From: Onishia taeanensis
GTDB taxonomy: Bacteria > Pseudomonadota > Gammaproteobacteria > Pseudomonadales > Halomonadaceae
Length of the DNA: 64,000 nt
NCBI RefSeq assembly: GCF_013349955.1
Contig: NZ_JABVXC010000011.1
Span: 62,001-126,000 of the forward strand
Direction of reading: 5' to 3'
Notes under the pieces: generated by a model
Seen by the model: only the letters and a program-made list of their open reading frames with translations
Told to the model about the DNA's origin: nothing
The model's database searches: none
In this document: positions 38,459 through 46,580 of the stretch, one piece after another
Layout: the number at the start of each line of letters is the position of its first letter
How positions within the stretch are numbered: the first letter of the stretch is position 1
Position numbers and translations under genes: made by a program

Positions 38459-39148
38459 ATGGCGACCTATTTCATCACCGGAACCGACACCGATGCCGGC
38501 AAGACGCTGGTCACCGCAGGGCTGCTGGCCTTGGCGCAACGTCACGGCCTGACGACCCTGGGCCTCAAGCCCGTGGCCTCGGGATGTGACCTGCATGCCG
38601 AAGGCTTGCGCAATGAAGATGCCCTGGCCCTGCAGGCTCACAGCCATCCAGAGGTCGACTACGCCACCATCAACCCCTTTGCTTATGCACCCGCCATCGC
38701 ACCACACCTTGCGGCCCGCCAGGCGGGCGACAGGCTGCATTTAGCGACGCTGACAGACGCCATGGCGGACGCTCTGGCCCTCAAGCGCGACCTGACCCTG
38801 ATCGAGGGTGCAGGCGGTTGGCGGGTTCCGCTCAACGATGACGAAGACCTGAGCGACCTGGCCGACGCCTTGCAACTGCCAGTGATTCTCGTCGTCGGGC
38901 TACGGCTTGGCTGCATCAACCACGCACGGCTCACCGCCGCAGCGATTAGGGCTCAAGGCCTGCGACTTGCCGGTTGGGTCGCCAATGGCATCACCACCGA
39001 CTTCGACGAAGCCGATGACAACCTGGCGAGCCTCGGCCACCACTTGCCAGGCCCCTGCCTGGGCCGCATTCCGCACCTTACCGGTGGCCCGAACGCCATA
39101 CTGCCCGAACAGACCGCCAGCTACCTGAAACTTCCGAATTTACCTTGA
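38459..39148 (+). CDS. bioD: Dethiobiotin synthetase
   Basis: A 229-residue ATPase that closes the ureido ring of dethiobiotin with CO2. TYFITGTDTDAGKTLVTAGL is the P-loop, LGLKPVASGCD holds the second-site residues, and LIEGAGGWRVPLND is the family signature. The ATG at 38459 matches the family N-terminus; the frame upstream to 38414 overlaps bioC and is rejected. Its last codons carry the -35 box of the tRNA-Leu promoter. Confidence 0.95.
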   Translation: MATYFITGTDTDAGKTLVTAGLLALAQRHGLTTLGLKPVASGCDLHAEGLRNEDALALQAHSHPEVDYATINPFAYAPAIAPHLAARQAGDRLHLATLTDAMADALALKRDLTLIEGAGGWRVPLNDDEDLSDLADALQLPVILVVGLRLGCINHARLTAAAIRAQGLRLAGWVANGITTDFDEADDNLASLGHHLPGPCLGRIPHLTGGPNAILPEQTASYLKLPNLP

Positions 39149-39172
39149 CTTAGCGACTGTTATCTCTATAAT
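39145..39172 (+). promoter_or_regulatory. Sigma-70 promoter of tRNA-Leu
   Basis: A -35 box ttgact and a perfect -10 box tataat are 16 bp apart, with the predicted start about 5 bp before the mature tRNA. The -35 box overlaps the bioD stop codon. Confidence 0.85.
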
Positions 39173-39183
39173 TTTGCAGCGTT

Positions 39184-39268
39184 GCGGATGTGGTGGAATT
39201 GGTAGACACGCTAGATTTAGGTTCTAGTGCCCTAGCGCGTGGGAGTTCGAGTCTCCCCATCCGCACCA
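39184..39268 (+). tRNA. tRNA-Leu (anticodon UAG)
   Basis: An 85-nt gene with an acceptor stem gcggatg/catccgc and an encoded CCA end. The D-loop is tggaattggtagac. The anticodon stem ctaga/tctag holds loop tttaggt with anticodon tag at 39218-39220. A long class II variable arm follows, then the T-loop gttcgagtc. It reads CUA and other CUN codons. A tyrosine-integrase remnant follows immediately, so the 3' end is the likely attachment site of an island. Confidence 0.97.
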
Positions 39269-39435
39269 AATCGATTGATCTGACCTTACCTGATATACCA
39301 TTAAGCCCTTGCGGCGCCTACGTTTCTCCCTCCAATCTATCACCTGACCTAACCGGAATTATCGAGACCACGAGCGCTCACGGTGTATACCTATGTGTAC
39401 CCAAGAGTTCGAGGTATACGCGGCGGTACAGGACC

Positions 39436-39714
39436 ATGAAACGATCTCAGATTAAGCGGCGACCTCTCGCCGACACCGTACTGACATCCATGGAACCCGA
39501 AGCCAAGGATTATCGCGAGCTCGACGGCCAAGGCCTCTATCTGCGCGTGCGTAAAAACGGCGTGAAGTCATGGGAACTTAGATACAAGCAAGCGAATGGG
39601 CGCCGGTCGTGGAAGGGCTGGGCGGCTTACCTTCTGTTAATGATGCAGTGGTACAGCGACTACCTTGATGCCCTGACAGATGGAGCGAGCAAGGATCAGA
39701 CCCAGGAATTGTGA
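39436..39714 (+). pseudogene. P4-type tyrosine integrase with its catalytic core deleted
   Basis: A 92-codon frame. Residues 1-62 are the arm-binding (DUF4102-type) domain of P4-family integrases: RRPLADTVLTSMEPEAKDYR, GQGLYLRVRKNGVKSWELRY. It then jumps, after RRSWKGW, to MMQWYSDYLDALTDG, which resembles the extreme C-terminal helix of the same family. The roughly 300 residues between, including the catalytic Arg, His and Tyr, are missing. The frame is retained across the junction, so the remnant might be translated, but it cannot recombine. It lies 167 bp after tRNA-Leu in the same orientation, the normal place for an island integrase. Confidence 0.82.
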
Positions 39715-39763
39715 GAACGCGCACCCAAGGCGTGACGTTCCTGCAGCTTGCTTTGATACACAC

Positions 39764-39800
39764 AGCAAATCCCCGGCCAAATGGCCGGGGATTTGCTTTT
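39764..39800 (+). terminator. Rho-independent terminator after the integrase remnant
   Basis: A perfect 16-base inverted repeat (agcaaatccccggcca with its complement), 2-nt loop, followed by ttt. It ends transcription from tRNA-Leu and the remnant, and keeps it out of the island. Confidence 0.88.
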
Positions 39801-39929
39801 CCACCTCTATCGTTACCCTCACGCGAGCATTCCGCTTAGCTAACGAAATGCAGTGGCAGCGAAATAGGCTTCACATAAGTAGCTCAATAGTTGGGCTGCA
39901 GACTGGACGGAAGCGATGCTGGCCTACAC

Positions 39930-40118
39930 GAAGAAAAGGCTGAAGGGGTCTATAATCAGGCTGAGCACCTTGAGCACCAGCGGGAGATGTTGCAATGGTA
40001 CTGCGATTGTTTGGATACCTTGAAACCCCACATAACAGAAGACGAGGCGCAAGCGTTAAGAGCGCAAGTACGAAGGATAAATCCGTCAACCGCCTGCCGC
40101 TTAGGAAGCAGTACCTGA
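39930..40118 (+). pseudogene. C-terminal remnant of a second tyrosine integrase
   Basis: About 60 codons reading EEKAEGVYNQAEHLEHQREM, then LQWYCDCLDTLKP. This is the pattern seen after the catalytic Tyr at the end of P4-type integrases (YNRxxYLExRRxMMQWWADYLD). The stretch MLQWYCDCLDTL also matches MMQWYSDYLDAL of the first remnant, so the two are paralogous tails. No N-terminal or catalytic part is present. It suggests that two elements, or a duplicated end, once sat at this tRNA. There is no convincing start codon, so expression is unlikely. Confidence 0.7.
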
Positions 40119-40169
40119 AGCCCTTATAACGAAAACATATAACAAAGCACCTTTCGCCGACAACCTTCT

Positions 40170-41063
40170 TCATACTTCATCATTACCGCCATTAACTTGC
40201 GAATACACATCAAGGTCAAAACCACCATAGCTATATACTTCCTCACGAGGTATATAAATAGCACCCATAAACCTGTCATTGCTGTCAGAAAAGAACTGGG
40301 GATAATCGTTGGAAAGGTAAATCTTCCTTTCTTCTTTATCTCTATAGCCACTCATTATCGGAAGCAAAGCAATTTCCTTAAAAGTTTCACCACCGTCGGG
40401 ATCCCCCATAGCAACTATGAGCCCCACATATACTTTATCGTTTTTCACTGAGACTTGAACCAGAGACTGAGTAATAAAACTTCGATAAAGAAAAAGCTCA
40501 AGAGGACTATCTTCCACAGACTTCCTAAGATTCTCTAAAAGCCTTTCTTGGCCAACCTCATGAGAAAGTTTTTTATATCTTCCTAAAGCGCTATTCACAG
40601 CACCAATGAACCCATGGAGACGCCAATCACTTGCAACCTGAACCAAGATTCTCTTCCACCATGAAAGCTTCCATGCCTGCGGATAATACATTTTCAACCC
40701 TTTCAACTTCCAATAGGCACTCCAAAGAAGGGCAACAAAAACCGTCATCATGGACAAAGAGGATACAAGAGCAAGATTGGCAAAACTCACCAACCTTTTC
40801 TCTTCATCAATACTCCTTCCTAAAGAATGATAAACCACTTTCAAACCGTCACCAAAGTGAAGAGAAATTAGCTCAAGAGACCAAGGACCAATAGGAGTAA
40901 GAAAGCAGATAAAAGAAACAGCTAAAGAAATAAGGCCATACAAACAAACATGCAAGTAGAGACGCTGCCCCTCATATCTTTGAAATTTCCAAGAATGACT
41001 AGGATGACTTCGGCATATGATGTAGCCAGATACAAGGATAGGGAGAAGGAGGAGTGCGTACAA
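40170..41063 (-). CDS. Island membrane protein of unknown function
   Basis: A 297-residue protein in markedly A+T-rich DNA with codon use unlike the flanks, suggesting transfer. It starts at a TTG with aaagga 7 bases upstream. Hydrophobic helices lie at about residues 1-17, 40-60 and 95-118. Between the first two is a basic loop WKFQRYEGQRLYLH. The remainder is cytoplasmic or periplasmic: KVYVGLIVAMGDPDGGETF and IALLPIMSGYRDKEERKIYL look like a small beta-domain seen in uncharacterised membrane proteins of mobile islands. I do not recognise a named family. It follows a 70-residue gene by 87 bp on the same strand; the two may form a cassette. Confidence 0.7.
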   Translation of the reverse strand: MYALLLLPILVSGYIICRSHPSHSWKFQRYEGQRLYLHVCLYGLISLAVSFICFLTPIGPWSLELISLHFGDGLKVVYHSLGRSIDEEKRLVSFANLALVSSLSMMTVFVALLWSAYWKLKGLKMYYPQAWKLSWWKRILVQVASDWRLHGFIGAVNSALGRYKKLSHEVGQERLLENLRKSVEDSPLELFLYRSFITQSLVQVSVKNDKVYVGLIVAMGDPDGGETFKEIALLPIMSGYRDKEERKIYLSNDYPQFFSDSNDRFMGAIYIPREEVYSYGGFDLDVYSQVNGGNDEV

Positions 41064-41150
41064 ACTAGAATCCTTTCGACAAAAAGGAAGGGCCAGCCCT
41101 CCTCTTTAGTTAAAAATTCCATGAAAAATATAACCGGGCATAGAAGCTAT

Positions 41151-41363
41151 TTACATAACTTTGTTTTCTTCGTCGTGGTGCTGCTTTGCTTTTTCTGACA
41201 AATGACGTTTTGCAGATTCCACACTAGGCATATCTCGATAATGATTAACAGCCTCTTCGATCGCATGGCCTGTGAGATACACGCTACGACCGCTAACAAC
41301 TTTTACGTCATCAGCCTTCATCCCACTTTTTTTCAACCAACTTTTCACAATCGCAGTAGACAT
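41151..41363 (-). CDS. Small island protein, 70 residues, unknown function
   Basis: MSTAIVKSWLKKSGMKADDV begins a small charged protein with a His/Glu/Lys-rich end (KAKQHHDEENKVM). An ATG with a strong ribosome-binding site (ggagg, 10 bases upstream) and a minus-strand tataat at 41403-41408 support it as real. No membrane segment or known domain was seen. Residues VSGRSVYLTGHAIEEAVNHY are the most structured part, predicted strand then helix. It precedes the 297-residue membrane protein in the same orientation. It could be a regulator, antitoxin or partner of that protein; none of these can be shown from sequence. Confidence 0.6.
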   Translation of the reverse strand: MSTAIVKSWLKKSGMKADDVKVVSGRSVYLTGHAIEEAVNHYRDMPSVESAKRHLSEKAKQHHDEENKVM

Positions 41364-41959
41364 AAAAAAAGTTCCTCCATTAGGGCGCTGATATTCGATT
41401 TTATTATAGAAGCGCTAGCGGACGGTCTTCGCTGTACCCTGCATTTGGTAGGCAAATCCCCTGCCATGGCGGCGTAATTATGTCAATCCGTCCACATTAC
41501 CGATCTTCGAGGATAGCCCAGAGGGGAGGACATGTCGAATCCGGCTCCTCGCCAACTGGAAAACCCAAAGCAGCTGGCTGTGTCAGGTCTTATCCCCATG
41601 ATAATCCTATAAAATTTCCCATCCCTCAGCGCATAATATAGCCTAAAGAGACCGATCAGGGTAATTGCACCTTTGGGATCCAACCATCACTAACCTACTT
41701 CGACCGATAGCCCCGGCTTGCTTCCCTACCTACCGGCGAGCTGCTCACAAGCGCGCCGAAACTTGATTTCACACACCTATCCATCACCCAGGGAGTTGTC
41801 CTCATCGTTCCGTCGGCTCCGCTTTCACATTAGAGAATACGAACTCATAGTATCTAGAGTCATGCCAACGAGCGAAACCACAGGACAAGTCACTCCCCTC
41901 CCCGGGGACCTACCCATCCACACATTAGCGTTTGCCTAAGACCGCTCTTTTGACGAATA
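41364..41959. other. Gene-poor stretch between the island cassette and umuDC
   Basis: About 600 bp without a convincing gene. The left end holds a minus-strand -10 (tataat, 41403-41408) for the 70-residue gene. Short open frames at 41483-41683 and 41718-41939 lack ribosome-binding sites and family features. Base composition shifts back toward the GC-rich host within this stretch, so the right island boundary probably lies here. No copy of the tRNA 3' end was found. Confidence 0.5.
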
Positions 41960-41975
41960 CTGTATATACGAACAG
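41960..41975 (+). promoter_or_regulatory. LexA operator (SOS box) upstream of umuDC
   Basis: ctgtatatacgaacag fits the LexA consensus CTGT-N8-ACAG exactly and lies 20 bp before the umuD start. A ttgacg at 41950-41955 could be the -35 box, so bound LexA would block the promoter. Confidence 0.9.
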
Positions 41976-41995
41976 TCTTCAACAAGAGGCCAGCC

Positions 41996-42436
41996 ATGCG
42001 AGCTTCCGAGATATTCCAGGCGCACCCGGCGCCACCTGCCCAGGGACTGCCGCACCCACAGACCACCATTCGCGCGGGCATTTCCGGATTCCCCTCCCCC
42101 GCCGAGGACTACGTGGGCCGCACGCTGGATCTCAACCAGCGGTTGGTGAAGCGCCCCTCGGCGACCTTCTTCATGACCGTGACTGGTGACAGCATGGAAG
42201 GCTTTGGCATTCAGGATGGCGACACCCTGGTGGTCGATCGCTCGGTGAATGCCAAGCCCGGCCATATCCTGGTAGCGCTGGTGGATGGCGAGGTGATCGT
42301 CAAGCGCTACGAGCTGCTCAGTGGGCGGCCTTACCTGTGCTCCGGCAATGATCGCTACGCGCCGGTCCCGGTCTCGGATCTGGACTGTCAGGTGTGGGGC
42401 GTGGTGCGTTCGGTGATCCACGAGTTCCCGGTATGA
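41996..42436 (+). CDS. umuD: UmuD-type translesion polymerase subunit (S24 peptidase)
   Basis: A 146-residue LexA-fold protein that self-cleaves after RecA activation and then assists UmuC. The cleavage site is A27-G28 in [11 protein letters not shown]. The catalytic dyad is Ser66 in [11 protein letters not shown] and Lys103 in VIVKRYEL. Length and motifs match active UmuD. A LexA box precedes it, and its stop overlaps the umuC ATG by 4 bp, the standard SOS mutagenesis operon. Confidence 0.95.
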   Translation: MRASEIFQAHPAPPAQGLPHPQTTIRAGISGFPSPAEDYVGRTLDLNQRLVKRPSATFFMTVTGDSMEGFGIQDGDTLVVDRSVNAKPGHILVALVDGEVIVKRYELLSGRPYLCSGNDRYAPVPVSDLDCQVWGVVRSVIHEFPV

Positions 42437-43722
42437 CCTACCCGATGATCGGCTTGGTGGACTGCAACAACTTCTATGTGAGCTGCGAGCGAGTCTTTCA
42501 GCCGCGCCTGGAAGGCGTGCCCGTAGGGATAATGTCCAACAACGATGGCTGCGTGATCGCCCGCTCACGCGAGCTCAAGGCGCTGGGCGTCAAGATGGGC
42601 ACGCCGGCCTTCCAGCTACAGCAATGGGTCAGCCAGGGTCGCATCCATCTGCTGTCGTCCAACTACGAGCTCTATGGTGATATGTCCGCCCGGGTACGCG
42701 AGGTCCTCGAGGAGTTCTCGGCCGGCGTCGACCCCTACTCCATCGACGAGATGTTCGTGCGCTTCGATGGCTTCGATGATCCCGCCACTCTCGACCTGGC
42801 CCGCACCCTGTACCGCAAGGTGCGCCAGTTCACCGGTATTCCTGTCTGCGTGGGTGTGGCCCCCAGCCGAACCCTGGCCAAGCTCGCCAACCGTGCCGCC
42901 AAAGAGCGGCCTGAATACGGCGGCGTATGCATGCTGACAGGCGATGATGACGAAACGCGCCACCTACTCGAACAGACCGAGTTGGGCGACGTGTGGGGCG
43001 TGGGCCAGCGACTGGTCGAGCGGCTGGCCATTCAAGGCATCAAGACAGCCTGGGACCTGCGCTGCGCCGACCCCAAGACCGTTCGCCGGCGTTTTGCGGT
43101 GACGCTCGAACGCACCGCCCGCGAGCTACGGGGCACCCCCTGCATCGAGATGAACGAAAGTGATGAACCCCGCCAGCGCATCATGACCTCGCGCTCGTTC
43201 GGCCGTCTGACCGGCGAGCTGAGCGAGCTGCAGGAAGCCATTCGCCAGCACGCCCAGCGTGGCGCCGAGAAGCTGCGCGCCCAGCAGAGCCACACTCGCG
43301 CCGTGTTGGTATTCTTGAAGACCCACCGTCACCGGCAAGACCTGGCCCAGTATTCTCCCAGCATCGTCGCTGAGCTGCCCGAGCCCACCGACGACAGCCG
43401 GCCGATTCTCGCCGCTGCCCAGCAGGCACTGGAAGCGATCTACCGGCCCGGCTATCGCTTCATGAAAGCCGGCGTGATGCTACTTGACCTGGTGGACGCC
43501 CACCGGGAGCAGCTCTCGCTGCTCGATAGTTCCGGCAGCGCCGCCGATCGCGAGCGTAGCGAACGGCTGATGAGCACCCTGGACGAACTGAACCAGAAGA
43601 TGGGCCGCGGCACCGTACGCCTGGGCGTGCCCCGCCAAAATGCCGCCTGGCACCTGCGCTGTGCCCATCGAACCCCGAGGTGGACGACTCAGTGGGGCGA
43701 GCTGCTCAGCGTCAAGGCCTGA
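42433..43722 (+). CDS. umuC: DNA polymerase V catalytic subunit UmuC
   Basis: A 429-residue Y-family polymerase that copies past DNA lesions. [16 protein letters not shown] holds the first metal Asp, and [16 protein letters not shown] holds the second acidic pair. [20 protein letters not shown] is the fingers and palm signature, and [10 protein letters not shown] begins the little finger. The ATG at 42433 overlaps the umuD stop. An octamer repeat array starts 14 bp after the stop. Confidence 0.96.
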   Translation: MTYPMIGLVDCNNFYVSCERVFQPRLEGVPVGIMSNNDGCVIARSRELKALGVKMGTPAFQLQQWVSQGRIHLLSSNYELYGDMSARVREVLEEFSAGVDPYSIDEMFVRFDGFDDPATLDLARTLYRKVRQFTGIPVCVGVAPSRTLAKLANRAAKERPEYGGVCMLTGDDDETRHLLEQTELGDVWGVGQRLVERLAIQGIKTAWDLRCADPKTVRRRFAVTLERTARELRGTPCIEMNESDEPRQRIMTSRSFGRLTGELSELQEAIRQHAQRGAEKLRAQQSHTRAVLVFLKTHRHRQDLAQYSPSIVAELPEPTDDSRPILAAAQQALEAIYRPGYRFMKAGVMLLDLVDAHREQLSLLDSSGSAADRERSERLMSTLDELNQKMGRGTVRLGVPRQNAAWHLRCAHRTPRWTTQWGELLSVKA

Positions 43723-43736
43723 GCTTGTTGAGAGCG

Positions 43737-43816
43737 GACGAGCAGACGAGCAGACGAGCAGACGAGCAGACGAGCAGACGAGCAGACGAGCAGACGAGCA
43801 GACGAGCAGACGAGCA
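43737..43816. repeat. Octanucleotide tandem array (gacgagca x10)
   Basis: Ten perfect head-to-tail copies of gacgagca lie between the convergent umuC and phytochrome genes. The copies are identical, which points to recent slippage or selection for uniformity. There are no spacers, so this is not a CRISPR array. Confidence 0.96.
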
Positions 43817-43855
43817 GAGTGATCGTAGCCATGCTCGCCCCCTCTTCAAACAAGG

Positions 43856-45937
43856 CTATTCGCTCTTTTCTGCCCGGTTGCGCCCATCTTGTTTGGCTTG
43901 GTACATGGCTTTATCGGCGCGCCTGATCAGGTCGGTTTGTGACTCGCCCGGCTTCCAGCAGGCAGCGCCAATACTGATGGTCACCTGCCCGACTTCCTCG
44001 AAGTCCACTTCTGAAACTGCTTTCAGCAAGCGACTCGCCAACCCCATCACATCCTCACCGGTGCACCCGGGGCAAAGCACGAGAAACTCTTCGCCGCCCC
44101 AACGGCCAACTGCATCGCAGGATCGCAATGCCTTCCACACCGTTTGTGCGAGCAAGGTCAATACTCGATCGCCAACCTCATGGCCAAAGCAATCATTCAC
44201 TAACTTGAAGTGATCAATATCGAACAGCAAAATCGAAACATCGCGGCCATAGCGTGCGGCGGCATTCAGCTCCGCTTCCAGTGCCATTTCGGTGCGATAA
44301 CGGTTCCATATCTGGGTCAGAGGGTCGGTAAGCGCCAGTCGCTCAAGCCGACGGTTGGCCTCGGCCAGCGCCTTACGCTCTTGATAAAGTGTCTCGTTGA
44401 GGTTGAAGATTTCGCTCGCCGAGGCGGCAATCGCAAGATCCTCGCCCAGATCCTGGGCCGCCAAAACCTCGACTTCCTGCCAAGGTGCGCTATGCCCCGT
44501 CAGCTCTTGCTGCCAAACCTCGAAGGAACGCCGGGGCGACATCACCAACCGTCCATCCTTCATCCTGGGAACGTCCTCAGGACGCCCCGCCCAAAGGGAC
44601 GTCTCGGGCTGTTCGTCACGAAACAGCATCAACCAGCCCTGGCGATCGACATCCACTGACAGCGGCACAGCGAGCAAGCCGCAGCTGCACTGAGGCGGGA
44701 TCCACTCACCTAAAGGAGTCTCTCCCAGCGCATCGCTGTGCCAGGCAATCGCTCGCGATTGTGACTCTCCTAACCAGGCGGCCACCTTTTTCAGCGTATC
44801 GGCGTCGGGCAAATTACCCACTCGCGACACCGTATCGGCATAGACCATGCCCACGCCGCTGGCCCGAAACAGGGTCAACCAATCATGGCCGTGACGCTGA
44901 ACCAGGTCGCTGGCGACCAGCAGCTCTTTGCGCGTTTCAAAAAGCAGTCCGCGGGTCTCTTGAACACGCTGGCGAAAGCGCTGCTGAGACATGAGACGCA
45001 GGCGCTGCAAGCGCTGAATAGCCATCTGCGCCAACAAATGGGCTGCGTCACGAGAGGCAGGTGATAGCGTACGCGGGGTCATCGCATGGCAGGCCACCAG
45101 CCCCCAAAGGCCCTTATCTCCGTGGATAGCCACCGAGAGCGACCCCGCCACCCCCATGTTGTGCAGATACTCCTGATGCACAGGCGATACGGCCCGCAAG
45201 TTTCCCATAGACAGGTCTAGTGGTTCGCCGCTCAATGGGCATCGCTCCGGCCTCAGCGGCAGAGCCTTGGCTTGGGCATCGGGAATGCTGCGCACCGGGT
45301 TGATGTCATAGAGTGCCCTGACCTGGCTCGGGATATCGCTGGCCGGAAAACGGTGCCCGAGCAGACTATCAATCCCTTCGCTGAGGCATTCAGCCTTCAC
45401 CTGCCCATTCCATTCGGCATCGAAGGAGTAGACCATCACCCGATCATACTGTGTCAGGGCCCGCACCCCTTCGACCAGGGCCTGCAGCAATTCAGCCTCA
45501 CTGTCCTGGGCGGCAAGGCGCGTTTGCCAGTGGCTGACGGTGGCCAAAATCTCGAGCTCGTCCAATAGCCCCAACGACTCGATCTCTACCACTACCCCCG
45601 ACCCGCTGCGATAGGCCGTGGCGCGACAGCGCTCACCAGTGCCGGCTGACAACTGGACGTCATCCAGGACTATCGTGCCGGCATCCGCCGCCAAGCGGCT
45701 ATCAAGACGCGTGAGTAGCGCCTCGCCAAGGCAGTGGGCGGGAGGATGACTAAGCGCTTCATCAACCGATATGCCAAGAAGCTCTTGTAGATTACTGCTG
45801 ACCTGCAGAACACGGCTAAGGTCGGCATTAAGGCTCACCAAACAACCGGTTGGTTGAATCGCGCCGGGAATATGCACCGGCTCGCGGGCACATTCGGCCA
45901 GCGCCTCTGTAAGTTCTTCTTCAGAATAGGTTGGCAC
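43856..45937 (-). CDS. Bacteriophytochrome with GGDEF diguanylate cyclase output
   Basis: A red/far-red photoreceptor, about 693 residues, with domains PAS (1-115), GAF (130-300), PHY (310-500) and GGDEF (530-693). Cys16 in LAECAREPVHIPG is the biliverdin attachment site. FPASDIPSQVRALY is the PASDIP motif, SPVHQEYLHNMGV holds the chromophore His, and PRRSFEVWQQ is the PHY tongue. The output has RWGGEEFLVLCPG and an RSCD inhibitory site five residues upstream, so it should make c-di-GMP and be feedback-controlled. I use the GTG at 45937, which has ggag upstream and sits 4 bp after bphO; the frame is open to 46012. Confidence 0.95.
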   Translation of the reverse strand: MPTYSEEELTEALAECAREPVHIPGAIQPTGCLVSLNADLSRVLQVSSNLQELLGISVDEALSHPPAHCLGEALLTRLDSRLAADAGTIVLDDVQLSAGTGERCRATAYRSGSGVVVEIESLGLLDELEILATVSHWQTRLAAQDSEAELLQALVEGVRALTQYDRVMVYSFDAEWNGQVKAECLSEGIDSLLGHRFPASDIPSQVRALYDINPVRSIPDAQAKALPLRPERCPLSGEPLDLSMGNLRAVSPVHQEYLHNMGVAGSLSVAIHGDKGLWGLVACHAMTPRTLSPASRDAAHLLAQMAIQRLQRLRLMSQQRFRQRVQETRGLLFETRKELLVASDLVQRHGHDWLTLFRASGVGMVYADTVSRVGNLPDADTLKKVAAWLGESQSRAIAWHSDALGETPLGEWIPPQCSCGLLAVPLSVDVDRQGWLMLFRDEQPETSLWAGRPEDVPRMKDGRLVMSPRRSFEVWQQELTGHSAPWQEVEVLAAQDLGEDLAIAASASEIFNLNETLYQERKALAEANRRLERLALTDPLTQIWNRYRTEMALEAELNAAARYGRDVSILLFDIDHFKLVNDCFGHEVGDRVLTLLAQTVWKALRSCDAVGRWGGEEFLVLCPGCTGEDVMGLASRLLKAVSEVDFEEVGQVTISIGAACWKPGESQTDLIRRADKAMYQAKQDGRNRAEKSE

Positions 45938-45941
45938 AATT

Positions 45942-46580
45942 TCAGCTCCGCATAGCGACTTGATGCCAGTGATCAAGATGAACCTGCAGGGTAAGAAAGG
46001 TCTGTCTGGCACTTAGCGCCGCGCGTCGAGAACAGGGCTGCAGCGAGGGAGACGCTATCAGCGCGAGAAAATCATCCCAACACTGGTCGACATACAAATG
46101 GAAATAGCGCGCTCCAACGTCAGGCGACAGTGCCAGCTCGCGGACGACGCGCGGTGCTATGACGCTTCCTCCCTGAGTAGCGCCTTCTAACACATATAAC
46201 ACTCCCAACACGCTTCCACGAGAGCCAAGCTCGCTAGGTGACTCGCAGGACAAGGGGCGCGCAGAAGGAGAGGCAGGCCGATAGCCAAGATCACGAAGGT
46301 CACGGGCAAGCAGTGCCGCACGGCTCTGATAATGATATCGCCCCAAGTCAGGCCATTCATCTCGCAGCGCTGGTAGCAGCCACGGCTCCAGCGACACATA
46401 GAATTCATGAAAGGCTTTTAACACCAGTGCATAGGCTTGATGCGTCAGCCCTGGCTTTATCAATGGCGACAACAGCGGATGACGCTCGACGCGTCGATGC
46501 AAGTCGCTGGTTTCATCACGCAGAACCGCACGCAACCCTGCATGTGGCGATGCCGCAAGTGCACTGTCCATCAAGGTCAT
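45942..46580 (-). CDS. bphO: Bacteriophytochrome heme oxygenase BphO
   Basis: A 212-residue biliverdin-forming heme oxygenase. LRDETSDLHRRVERHPLLSP carries the proximal His, and GSRGSVLGVLYVLEGATQGG is the distal-helix glycine region. It cleaves heme to biliverdin IX-alpha, the chromophore the next gene needs. The ATG at 46580 overlaps the stop of the GGDEF-EAL gene (ATGA). The frame extends three codons to a GTG at 46589. Gene order bphO-bphP is standard. Confidence 0.94.
   Translation of the reverse strand: MTLMDSALAASPHAGLRAVLRDETSDLHRRVERHPLLSPLIKPGLTHQAYALVLKAFHEFYVSLEPWLLPALRDEWPDLGRYHYQSRAALLARDLRDLGYRPASPSARPLSCESPSELGSRGSVLGVLYVLEGATQGGSVIAPRVVRELALSPDVGARYFHLYVDQCWDDFLALIASPSLQPCSRRAALSARQTFLTLQVHLDHWHQVAMRS

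Noticed and set aside
41905..41925. Possible second attachment site resembling the tRNA-Leu 3' end
   Set aside because: Only a short interrupted match (cccatcc then cacac) to the tRNA end; too weak to call a repeat.
41483..41939. Small open frames in the gap before umuD
   Set aside because: No ribosome-binding site, no plausible domain and composition like random sequence.
43737..43816. Candidate CRISPR array
   Set aside because: Units are 8 bp, contiguous and without spacers, and no cas gene is present; the same holds for the other arrays.
45938..46012. Upstream extension of the phytochrome gene to an earlier start
   Set aside because: It would overlap bphO by 71 bp; the GTG at 45937 has a ribosome-binding site and sits 4 bp after the bphO stop.
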